Shown: positions 50,749 through 59,128 of the stretch, piece after piece
How the letters are laid out: each line of letters starts with the position of its first letter
Numbering within the stretch: position 1 is the stretch's first letter
DNA from: Acidobacteriaceae bacterium
Lineage (GTDB): Bacteria > Acidobacteriota > Terriglobia > Terriglobales > Acidobacteriaceae
Assembly (NCBI GenBank): GCA_025462885.1
Contig: JAOAPN010000014.1
Span: 682,001-746,000 of the forward strand
Direction of reading: 5' to 3'
Length of the DNA stretch: 64,000 bases
Notes under the pieces: generated by a model
The model's input: the letters and a program-made list of their open reading frames with translations, nothing else
What the model was told of the DNA's origin: nothing
Databases searched by the model: none
Program-made: the position numbers and the translations under genes

Positions 50749-52569
50749 ATGGCCACACTAACCACCCCCATCCCCACAACCCCTCGCATACCCGGCGGTT
50801 CTTTCCTCATCACCAATCCCACTCCTGCCGACTGCGTCTTCCCCGAAGACTTCACCGACGAGCATCGCCAGATCGCCCAGACCACCGCCGACTTCGCCAT
50901 CAACGAGATCCTTCCCGTCTCCGACCAGATCGAGGCCAAAGACTTCGCCGTCACTCGCCGCCTCATCAAGGAAGCCGCAGACCTCGGCCTCACCTCCGTC
51001 GATATTCCCGAGGAGTACGGCGGCCTCGAAATGGACAAGATGACTTCCGCCATCATCGCGGACAACATCGCTAAGCAGGGCAGCTTCTCCGTCGCCTTCT
51101 CCGCTCACGTCGGTATCGGGACGCTGCCGCTCGTCTGGTACGGCACGCCGGCGCAGAAGCAGAAGTACCTGCCGAAGCTGGCCGACGGTACCTTCATCGG
51201 AGCGTATGCGCTGTCCGAGTCCACCTCCGGCTCCGACGCCGTCAACGCCCGCACTCGCGCCGTGCTGTCGGACGACGGCGAGACCTACACCCTCAATGGC
51301 GAAAAGATGTGGATCACCAACGCCGGGTTCGCCGATATCTTTACCGTCTTCGCCAAGTGCGAGGTGAAGGAAGGCAAGGACGCCGGCAAGGAAAAACTCA
51401 CCGCCTTCCTGATCGAGCGTGGCACGCCCGGCTTCACCGTTGGCAAGGAGGAGCACAAGCTCGGCATCCGCGGTTCCAGCACCTGTCCGCTGATCCTGAC
51501 CAACTGCATCCTCCCGAAGGAGAGCCTGCTCGGCGAGGTCGGCAAGGGCCATCACATCGCCTTCAACATTCTCAACGTCGGTCGCTACAAGCTTGGCAAT
51601 GCCACCGTCGGCGCTGCCCGCATGACGATCGGCAACGGCATCCGCTACGCCAAAGACCGCAAAGCCTTTGGCAAGGCCATCTCGGAGTTCGGCCTGATCC
51701 AAGAGAAGATCGCCGATTGCGCTGTGGGCGTCTTCGTCGGCGAAGCCCTGAGCTATCGCACCGTGGGCCTGATCGACGCGGCGCTCGCGAGCATTGACAA
51801 ACACGACACCGCCGCCATCCAGAAGGCCATCGAGGACTACGCCGTCGAGTGCAGCATCGTGAAGGTCTGGTGCTCCGAGATGCTCGACAAGGTCGTCGAC
51901 GAGGTGTTGCAGATCTACGCTGGGTACGGCTACGTCGAAGAGTATCCCGCCGAGCGCGCCTACCGCGACTCTCGCATCAACCGCATCTTCGAAGGTACCA
52001 ACGAGATCAACCGCCTCATCATCACGGGCTGGATGATGAAGTCCGCGATGTCAGGCAAACTTGCACTCATGCCCGCCATCAAGAACCTGATGGACGAGGT
52101 TATGGCCGGCCCAGTTCCGAAGGAAGATCGCGAAGGCGCGCTCGCGGACGAATTCTCACTCCTCGCCGCCGCCAAGAAGCTCACCCTCTTCGCCGCCGGG
52201 TCCGCCACCCAGAAGTACATGGCGAAGCTTGCCGACGAGCAGGAGGTCATGGGGGCCATCGCCGATATGATCATCGAAGTCTTCGCCATGGAGTCCGCCC
52301 TATTGCGGGCCGAGAAGATGACACCTGCCTCAGGCCCCGGCAAGGGCAGCGACATTCCAGTCGCAATGGCTCGGATCTACTGCGCTTCATCGTTCGAGAA
52401 GATAGAGCTCTGCGCCCGCAAGATCATCGCCGCCGTGGCTGAGGGCGACATGCTTCGCACCCAACTGACGATTCTGCGCCGTCTCTCCAAGCACGACGGG
52501 GCCGACACCATCGCCCTGCGGCGACAGGTAGCTCGTCACGTCATCCAGGCCGGGAAATATGCTCTCTAA
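50749..52569 (+). CDS. fadE: Acyl-CoA dehydrogenase
   Basis: First step of beta-oxidation: FAD-dependent oxidation of acyl-CoA to trans-2-enoyl-CoA. 606 residues, the long form with an extra C-terminal helical domain, as in Bacillus FadE and very-long-chain enzymes. FAD/substrate motifs: GAYALSESTSGSDAVNARTRA, MWITNAGFADIFTVFAKC, and RINRIFEGTNEINRL for the C-terminal FAD-binding part. The catalytic Glu position lies in the region around AGYGYVEEYPAERAYRD. The ATG at 50749 follows GAGGTAACACC. Directly follows fadA and the small zinc-ribbon gene. Electron acceptor (ETF) is not in the window. Confidence 0.95.
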   Translation: MATLTTPIPTTPRIPGGSFLITNPTPADCVFPEDFTDEHRQIAQTTADFAINEILPVSDQIEAKDFAVTRRLIKEAADLGLTSVDIPEEYGGLEMDKMTSAIIADNIAKQGSFSVAFSAHVGIGTLPLVWYGTPAQKQKYLPKLADGTFIGAYALSESTSGSDAVNARTRAVLSDDGETYTLNGEKMWITNAGFADIFTVFAKCEVKEGKDAGKEKLTAFLIERGTPGFTVGKEEHKLGIRGSSTCPLILTNCILPKESLLGEVGKGHHIAFNILNVGRYKLGNATVGAARMTIGNGIRYAKDRKAFGKAISEFGLIQEKIADCAVGVFVGEALSYRTVGLIDAALASIDKHDTAAIQKAIEDYAVECSIVKVWCSEMLDKVVDEVLQIYAGYGYVEEYPAERAYRDSRINRIFEGTNEINRLIITGWMMKSAMSGKLALMPAIKNLMDEVMAGPVPKEDREGALADEFSLLAAAKKLTLFAAGSATQKYMAKLADEQEVMGAIADMIIEVFAMESALLRAEKMTPASGPGKGSDIPVAMARIYCASSFEKIELCARKIIAAVAEGDMLRTQLTILRRLSKHDGADTIALRRQVARHVIQAGKYAL

Positions 52570-52713
52570 ATAGTCACAAATCTTTGCCGCAGTCGATTGC
52601 CCTGACACCAAAGCATCATCGCATCCCACAAAAGCACCAGCCGTAGCACCTCTCCAACCGGTGTTTTATATTGTGTTTTCAATACCCCTCTGTAACCATC
52701 GATTGTACCGATC

Positions 52714-55700
52714 ATGCTTACTTTGAAGTCTTTGCCTCGCGGAACCAGCACGCGCCCGTCCTTTGCCATACCGTCCCTGGCCCTCTTCACAATCCTGTTT
52801 TTCTGCATTCCAGGGCTACACGCCCAACGCACTCTCGTCGCCGCACATTCAGCACATTCAATGGATGAGCTCGTTGTAGATGCCGCCGATTCCGCTATCG
52901 ACTCTGGAGCTGTTCCGGTATCACAGCCGATGACCGTCACCGTGCGGATCGCCACAACGCCGGAGCGAGCCGCCGCTCTCGATCAGTTTCTGGCCGCGGT
53001 CACGACCTCAACCTCTCCCAGCTATTACAAGTGGCTTACGCCGCAGCAGTACGCTGCTTCTTACGGCGCGACGGACGATCAACTCGCGAGTCTCACCGCG
53101 TGGGCACAGTCGCAGGGGCTGACGGTTGCAGGAGTCTCCGCCGCAAAGACGCGCCTCACTCTTTCTGGAACTGCGGACCAGGTGCAGCGCGCCTTTGCCG
53201 TGTCTCTTCATCAATACGTCGTTTCGGGCAGGCTCCATGTCGCGAACACAACGAAGCCCTCGGTACCCCTGTCCATAGTGCCGATGGTCTCAGGCATCTC
53301 CGGGCTGGACGATCTGCCGGCCGCGACAGGTCTTCTCAAGGCCACCTCCCTGATCGGCCGTACCGTCGCTCTCACGACCGCCGACTCCGACCCGCTTGCT
53401 GCCGCAGCCAATGCGATCGACGCGAACACCTCGCCGGTCCTCACTCTCAGCGCCAAGGCGTGCGCGACAGCCCTCTCTGCCTCCGACCTTGACACCTATC
53501 GGGCACTGTTTCGTCAGGCCAGCGCGCAGGGTATTACTGTGCTGGCCACCAGCGCCTGCACCTCGGGATCGGGAGACTCCACATCTTCACAACCCAGTCC
53601 GCTGCTGAGCCTTCCCGAAGTCACAGCTCTTACGCTTACCCCTGCCGCTTCCTCCGACGCGACTCTCAATCTCACGGAAGATCGCCCTGACTGGCAGGTA
53701 GCTGCTGGACTTCCCAGGGATGCGGCGCGGCATCAGCCGGACCTCACCACCCCCTCGACCGAAGCCTTTGCCCAAACTCTTACGACCCTACAGCGCGAGA
53801 CCGGGACGCGCCAGGGCAACATCAATTCCGTCCTGTATTCGTTAGCAACGACCCCGGATCTCTACACCCAGCCTGATTCCGTCGCAGCCGGAACCTGGGA
53901 GGCCACGACAGGCCTTGGCGTGGTCAACCTCACGACCTTGCTCAAGGTCTTCCCGCGCGCCACCGGAACCTTCACGACAACAACCTCCCTTACATCGAGC
54001 AGCTATGGGATTACCTATGGTCAGGCCATCACCCTGTCGTCGAAGGTCCTGGCTCCGGTCTACACCAACGCCAGTCCGACCGGCATCGTGACCTTCAGCT
54101 CAACGACTCAGGGGACGCTGGGTTCCGCCACTATTGATAGCAGCGGCATCGCAAACTTCACTCTTGCCACCGCCCTGGACGTCGGCAGCTATACCCTCAC
54201 GGCGACGTACTCCGGCGACACCAACTATGCCTCCAGCGTCAACACCAGTGTTGTCATCGTGGCGGTGACCATTGCGAACGGAGCCATCGCCGCGACCGTC
54301 TCTCCGGCCACGAGCACCCCGTATGGCAGCACCGCGACCGTGACCGCTACAGTCACTCTGCTCGGCGCAAATGTTCCGCCCAACGGCCCAGTCACCGCCT
54401 CTCTGCCTGTATCTGGAACCAACTACTCCGCTATCCTTTCCCCAAGCGCTGGCGGGAATAGCGCCACCGCAAACATTGTGGTTCCTGTCCCCCCGCCGGG
54501 AACCTATCAGGTACAGGTTGGTTGCGCCGGCAATACGAACTTCGTCTGCCAGACTCCCAAGCTGCTTTCCATCACCAGCGTCAAGGGAAATACCCTTATT
54601 AGCGTCGCGGCAACCCCGGCAGTTCCCCAGGTTGGTCAGCTCGTGACCTTCTCCGCGAACATCACGAACGCCGGAAACGGACAGGGGACTTACAACTATT
54701 CCGGCACCGTGACCTTCTACGACAATGGCAAGAGCATCGCCATTGCAGCCGTCGGATCCAATCAGGCCACGGCCAGCGCCACCCTCTCCGGCAATGTCGC
54801 GCACATCATCGCCGCGGTGTATGGCGGCGACGTGAATTGGAATGGCAGCAGCTCGACGCCCCTTGCGATCAATCCGACCCTGCTCCCGTCGACGCTGTCC
54901 GTCACCTCCAATGTCACGACGACGCTGGTCGGTGTCAACGTCGTCTTCACCGCTACAGTCTCCAGTACCATTGCGAATGTGGTCGTGCCCAGCGGCATAG
55001 TCAGCTTCTTCGATACCTTTACCGGCACCGCGCTGCAACTGGGCGGCACGACTGGAGCGGTGGCGCTCACACCGAACGGACCCAACCAATCCATTGCCCG
55101 ATTCAGTACGACAGGGCTTCTTGCCGGGACGCACAGCATCTACGCCATGTACAATGGCGATTCCTACTTCGCCTCCGCGACCTCGTTGAGCCTGCCGGTG
55201 AAGATTACCGACTATGCCGTCGCGATGACTCCCGCAACCCTGGCCCTCACGGCCGGCCAATCCGGACAGGTCGCCATGCAGCTCTCCGCGATCAACGGCT
55301 TCAGCGGATCGGTCAGCTTCGGCTGCACGCCGCCTGCGAGCACGGAGATGACATGCTCCTTTAGCCCGGCTTCATTGCAGACCAGCGGCAACACCACCAT
55401 GACAGTCGTCTCGACCTCAGCCAAGGCCAAGCCAGTGACTGTCTCACACAACAGCGGAGACCGGAACTGGCCCATGGGAGCAGGATCAGCCCTTGCCATG
55501 CTGCTCTGCTTTATTCTGCCGCGCCGCCGCCGCGCTCTGCCACTGCTGCTGACGGCCCTTCTGACGCTCTCACTCTTCCCCAGCCTGGGGTGCGGGGACG
55601 CCACCAGCACAACACCGACTCCGCCGCTCACCGATTCTGGAACGCCACTTGGCACCCAGATCTTCACCATCACCACCGCCGGGACCGACGGCACCAACAC

Positions 55701-55740
55701 CGCCCGGCACAACTACAACTTCCAGGTGACCGTGCAATAG
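52714..55740 (+). CDS. Sedolisin-like protein with lost catalytic site and Ig repeats
   Basis: A 1008-residue exported protein. After a signal region (about 15-38) comes a clear S53 pro-domain (about 60-190; PSYYKWLTPQQYAASYGATDDQ). The next ~220 residues look like a shrunken catalytic domain. The E/D pair and the GTSxxxP serine motif are missing. What remains is RPDWQVAAGLPRDAARHQPD and LYTQ-like C-terminal fragments ending TTGLGVVNLTTLL. Then follow about five Ig-like (Big_3 type) repeats to residue ~900. The C-terminus is a hydrophobic span with LCFILPRRRR, then GCG, as in the neighbour. Likely a non-proteolytic binding protein, or a decaying paralogue. The ATG at 52714 has no clear ribosome site. 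Confidence 0.8.
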   Translation: MLTLKSLPRGTSTRPSFAIPSLALFTILFFCIPGLHAQRTLVAAHSAHSMDELVVDAADSAIDSGAVPVSQPMTVTVRIATTPERAAALDQFLAAVTTSTSPSYYKWLTPQQYAASYGATDDQLASLTAWAQSQGLTVAGVSAAKTRLTLSGTADQVQRAFAVSLHQYVVSGRLHVANTTKPSVPLSIVPMVSGISGLDDLPAATGLLKATSLIGRTVALTTADSDPLAAAANAIDANTSPVLTLSAKACATALSASDLDTYRALFRQASAQGITVLATSACTSGSGDSTSSQPSPLLSLPEVTALTLTPAASSDATLNLTEDRPDWQVAAGLPRDAARHQPDLTTPSTEAFAQTLTTLQRETGTRQGNINSVLYSLATTPDLYTQPDSVAAGTWEATTGLGVVNLTTLLKVFPRATGTFTTTTSLTSSSYGITYGQAITLSSKVLAPVYTNASPTGIVTFSSTTQGTLGSATIDSSGIANFTLATALDVGSYTLTATYSGDTNYASSVNTSVVIVAVTIANGAIAATVSPATSTPYGSTATVTATVTLLGANVPPNGPVTASLPVSGTNYSAILSPSAGGNSATANIVVPVPPPGTYQVQVGCAGNTNFVCQTPKLLSITSVKGNTLISVAATPAVPQVGQLVTFSANITNAGNGQGTYNYSGTVTFYDNGKSIAIAAVGSNQATASATLSGNVAHIIAAVYGGDVNWNGSSSTPLAINPTLLPSTLSVTSNVTTTLVGVNVVFTATVSSTIANVVVPSGIVSFFDTFTGTALQLGGTTGAVALTPNGPNQSIARFSTTGLLAGTHSIYAMYNGDSYFASATSLSLPVKITDYAVAMTPATLALTAGQSGQVAMQLSAINGFSGSVSFGCTPPASTEMTCSFSPASLQTSGNTTMTVVSTSAKAKPVTVSHNSGDRNWPMGAGSALAMLLCFILPRRRRALPLLLTALLTLSLFPSLGCGDATSTTPTPPLTDSGTPLGTQIFTITTAGTDGTNTARHNYNFQVTVQ

Positions 55741-55788
55741 CAAGCTCAGTAGCACGCCGCCACCTTGCAGCGATCCGTCGTGCCGATT

Positions 55789-55820
55789 CAAAATGCTGAT
55801 CCGATCCAAAATGCTGATCC
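55789..55820. repeat. Tandem 18-base repeat
   Basis: CAAAATGCTGATCC occurs at 55789-55802 and 55807-55820, a period of 18. Non-coding, between the two sedolisin-like genes. Confidence 0.6.
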
Positions 55821-55825
55821 AGGAG

Positions 55826-55873
55826 AAGGTTGTGCGATCCCGTAAAACAGTGGCGGAAACCACAACCTTTTTT
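55826..55873 (+). terminator. Rho-independent terminator after sedolisin-like gene 1
   Basis: AAGGTTGTG and CACAACCTT form a 9-base perfect stem around a 26-base loop, followed by a run of T. The loop is long, but the stem and T-tract fit a terminator. The rest of 55741-56071 holds no gene. Confidence 0.6.
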
Positions 55874-56071
55874 CCCGTTTCAGGTCTAAACAGACGACTC
55901 AGTAACCTCAAACGTATAAAAAGTCGTCTAGCCCCAGTAGAATTCGTGTTGACGCAACTGTGACTGAATCAGCAGATAGCGCCCTTCGTGGGTGTGACGC
56001 TCCGGGAAACCTTGCTCCTCCCACCCCGGGTCTGTGAACGACGTCCCATAACCAGCAAGGCAGGGAATCCC

Positions 56072-59020
56072 ATGCGTAGCCCCTCGTTTTTTCGTTTTGC
56101 CCTCCCCGTACTCCTGCTTTTGACTGCCTCGACCTTCAGCCACGCTGCCGTTCAAAGTCGCATCAGCTCGGTCAATACCTCCTCTCGCGTTGCCATGGAG
56201 CACACCGTCTCGCCCCGCGCACTGGCCGGAAGAGACCTCGGAGCCGCTCCGGGCGATCAGAAACTGACCTCGCTCACTCTGTTTTTCAACAGAACAGCCG
56301 CTCAACAGTCTGCACTCGATCAACTCCTGATCGATCTTCAGAACCCGAGTTCGCCCCGTTACCACCAGTGGATTACGCCCGAGCAATTTGGAGCGCAGTT
56401 CGGTCTCAGCGCGCAAGACCTCGCAAAGGTTACCCAGTGGCTTGCCTCGCAGGGCTTGACCGTAACCAGCACCGCCCGTGGCTCAAACTTCGTTACATTC
56501 TCCGGTACGATCGCCCAGATCCAGCAGGCTTTCGACACCAGCATTCATACCGTGATGGTCGATGGCGAAACCCATATCTCGAATGTGAGCGAGCCCGATC
56601 TTCCCGCCGGCATCGCCGGAGTCGTCAGCACCATCACCGGCCTCAACGACCTCAAGCTCAAGTCCCGCGCCCGGGTCTCCCAGGTGGCCGCACCTGCATC
56701 CCTGGGCGGCAGCGCCCAGCCCAACACAGTGCGGCCCCAGTTCACCTCTAATACCAGCGGCAGCCACTACGTCACTCCCGGTGACTTCTACAAAATCTAC
56801 GACGTCAGCCCCATCTTCAGCTCCGGCTACAACGGGAGCGGCATCACCATCGCCGTCATGGGCCAGACCGATATCAGCATCTCCGATGTCACGGCCTTCC
56901 GGAACGCCGCCAGCGCCTCTTCAACCAATTTCCCAAGCGCAAGCTTTCCGGCGTCGAATCTCCCCAGCGTCTTCTGCATCCAGACCAATGCAGCCGGAAC
57001 CGTTACCACGGCTGGAATCGTGACCTCTCCTGCCAGCGCTCCTACGTGTGTCGGAAGCTCCAGCAGCGATCTAGCGGAAGCACAGCTCGACGTCGAATGG
57101 TCCGGTGCTGTCGCCCCCGCAGCCAAGATCCTCTATGTCGACTCCAGCGACGTGCTCAACATTTCGCTCGTCCAGGCGATCAACCGTAATCTCGCTCCCA
57201 TCATCACTATCAGCTACGGACTCTGCGAGCCCAGCGGCGGGGCCAACGCTCTAGCCGCCTACAACCAGCTCTTCCAGCAGGCGAATGCCCAGGGCCAGAC
57301 TATCGTCGGCCCGGCTGGTGACTCCGGCGCTACCGACTGCGACTATGGCGGCTACCCTGCTGTGCAGGGCCTTGCAGTCGATTTCCCGGCCAGCTCCCCC
57401 AACGTCACGGGCATCGGGGGCACCATGTTTAACGAGGACACCGGCACCTACTGGCAGGCAGCCAGTGGCTCTGACGTCATCACGTCCGCCCTTGGCTACA
57501 TCCCCGAAACGGTGTGGAACGAGACCACCGCCACAAACGGTCTCAGCGCTGGTGGTGGTGGCGCAAGCGTTCTCTTCAGCAAACCCTCCTGGCAGGTTGG
57601 CACCGGTGTCCCCGCAGACTCCGTGCGCGATGTTCCCGATGTCTCGCTTAACGCTGCAGCCAGTTATGAAGGCTACATCTTTTGCTCCTCTGGTTCCTGC
57701 ACCAACGGCTTCCGCACCGCTGCAGGTAACTTGAACGTTGTCGGCGGAACCTCGGTCGGCGCGCCTTCTTTTGGTGGGATCCTCGCGCTCATCCAGCAGC
57801 AGATCAATTCAAAGATGGGTAATGCCAACCCCACAATTTACGGACTCGCCAGTAAATCAAACGGCAGCAGCATCTTTCATGATGTCAGCACCGGCAATAA
57901 CTCTAGTCCCTGCGTAGCTGGAACCCCTAACTGCCCGACCGGCGGCAGCATCGGATATACCGCCACCACCGGCTACGACCTCGCCACCGGTTGGGGCTCC
58001 GTCGACGCCTCTCTAATGGCTAACAATTGGACCTCGGTCACTCCCGCTGGCACGATCGTGGCGGGTACCAAGACCGGATCGACTGTCCTGGTTACCACCA
58101 ATACAGCCGTCTGCGCTGTCTCCAGCGGGAGCATGGTGATCAATGTCGCCGTCTCCAATAGCAGCACAGCTGGGAGTGCCGCCACCCCGACCCCCAGCTC
58201 GGTTGTTCCGACTGGTACTGTGACGATCCTGATTGACGGCAAGGCTGTAACAGGGACCGTGACCAGTCTTGGCGCCAGCGGCACGGCAACCGTCACTGTC
58301 AATACCGCTTCACTCACCTCGGGGAGCCACACCATTGGAGCCACCTATTCGGGTGACGGCAGCTACTACTCCTCACAGGGCATACTCGGAACGGTTAGTT
58401 CAACCGGGCTATTTACGTCGACCCCGGTCGACATTATCTCCTCCACCTCGGCCGACTTCTCCATCACTCCTTGCACGGCATCTGTCACGGTAACCCGCGG
58501 AACTACGGCTCCAGGTCTCGTGCTGACCCTCACTCCGTTCAAGGGTTACTCCGGCAATGTGACACTGGCTCTCACTACCGGTGACTCGGTGGCAGCCTCT
58601 TACCAGTTCTCGAGCACTACTGTCGCCCTCAGCTCCACAACTCCGGCGACCACGACGCTAACGCTCTCCGCCTTCCAGAGCAACGCAGTGACTGCGACCG
58701 GGAACCTGAGGGTCAATATCTCATCGAACCGCCAGCCCTTCGGTCACGTCCCGTGGTACGCTTCGACCTCGGGCGCGACGGTGGCTTGTCTGCTGCTGAT
58801 TAGCCTGCCGCGACGCCGGCGTCTGGGCGGGCTGCTTGCGGTATTGCTCTCCATCGGTGCAATCGGAGCGATCGGTTGCAGCTCATCCAGCAGCACAACG
58901 GGTACGACCCCCACTACTGGCACAACCGCAGCCACCCCAGGCACCTACACCCTCATCGTGACCGCCACCGGAACCGGCGGACAGGTTCATACAACCAACG
59001 TCACCTTCACAGTCCAGTAG
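56072..59020 (+). CDS. S53 sedolisin-family serine peptidase
   Basis: A 982-residue secreted, probably acid-active endopeptidase (kumamolisin-like). The ATG at 56072 follows GGCAGGG; 28 codons upstream are not needed. Signal peptide about 1-24, then the pro-domain (about 45-175, PRYHQWITPEQFGAQFGLS). In the catalytic domain the Glu/Asp pair is E336/D340 in EAQLDVEW, and the catalytic Ser is S561 in GGTSVGAPSFGG. The ATTGYDLATGWGSVD calcium site is present. Ig-like repeats follow, then a C-terminal hydrophobic segment with ISLPRRRR and GCSSSSS. The last part, GTYTLIVTATGTGG, is shared with other secreted acidobacterial proteins. Paired with an inactive paralogue upstream. Confidence 0.92.
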   Translation: MRSPSFFRFALPVLLLLTASTFSHAAVQSRISSVNTSSRVAMEHTVSPRALAGRDLGAAPGDQKLTSLTLFFNRTAAQQSALDQLLIDLQNPSSPRYHQWITPEQFGAQFGLSAQDLAKVTQWLASQGLTVTSTARGSNFVTFSGTIAQIQQAFDTSIHTVMVDGETHISNVSEPDLPAGIAGVVSTITGLNDLKLKSRARVSQVAAPASLGGSAQPNTVRPQFTSNTSGSHYVTPGDFYKIYDVSPIFSSGYNGSGITIAVMGQTDISISDVTAFRNAASASSTNFPSASFPASNLPSVFCIQTNAAGTVTTAGIVTSPASAPTCVGSSSSDLAEAQLDVEWSGAVAPAAKILYVDSSDVLNISLVQAINRNLAPIITISYGLCEPSGGANALAAYNQLFQQANAQGQTIVGPAGDSGATDCDYGGYPAVQGLAVDFPASSPNVTGIGGTMFNEDTGTYWQAASGSDVITSALGYIPETVWNETTATNGLSAGGGGASVLFSKPSWQVGTGVPADSVRDVPDVSLNAAASYEGYIFCSSGSCTNGFRTAAGNLNVVGGTSVGAPSFGGILALIQQQINSKMGNANPTIYGLASKSNGSSIFHDVSTGNNSSPCVAGTPNCPTGGSIGYTATTGYDLATGWGSVDASLMANNWTSVTPAGTIVAGTKTGSTVLVTTNTAVCAVSSGSMVINVAVSNSSTAGSAATPTPSSVVPTGTVTILIDGKAVTGTVTSLGASGTATVTVNTASLTSGSHTIGATYSGDGSYYSSQGILGTVSSTGLFTSTPVDIISSTSADFSITPCTASVTVTRGTTAPGLVLTLTPFKGYSGNVTLALTTGDSVAASYQFSSTTVALSSTTPATTTLTLSAFQSNAVTATGNLRVNISSNRQPFGHVPWYASTSGATVACLLLISLPRRRRLGGLLAVLLSIGAIGAIGCSSSSSTTGTTPTTGTTAATPGTYTLIVTATGTGGQVHTTNVTFTVQ

Positions 59021-59048
59021 GCTGAAGGCGATTCCCCATAGCACCAAA

Positions 59049-59085
59049 GGCCGCGTCTTCAAGATTCAGAAGCCGCGGCCTTTTT
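59049..59085 (+). terminator. Rho-independent terminator after S53 gene
   Basis: GGCCGCG (59049-59055) pairs with CGCGGCC (59074-59080), followed by TTTTT. An extra TCTTC/GAAG pairing lengthens the stem. It lies 29 bases after the S53 stop. Confidence 0.8.
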
Positions 59086-59128
59086 GCTTGTGCCTCTAAA
59101 GATCGCTCCAAACGTACAACCTGGACCC

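Noticed and set aside
54000..55200. Repetitive Thr/Ser-rich coding sequence considered as a CRISPR or tandem repeat
   Set aside because: The similarity is at protein level (Ig-like domains), with no regular DNA repeat and spacer pattern.
54100..55260. A 386-codon open frame on the minus strand
   Set aside because: Antisense to the Ig-like repeats of the sedolisin-like protein; Gly/Arg-rich with no motif.
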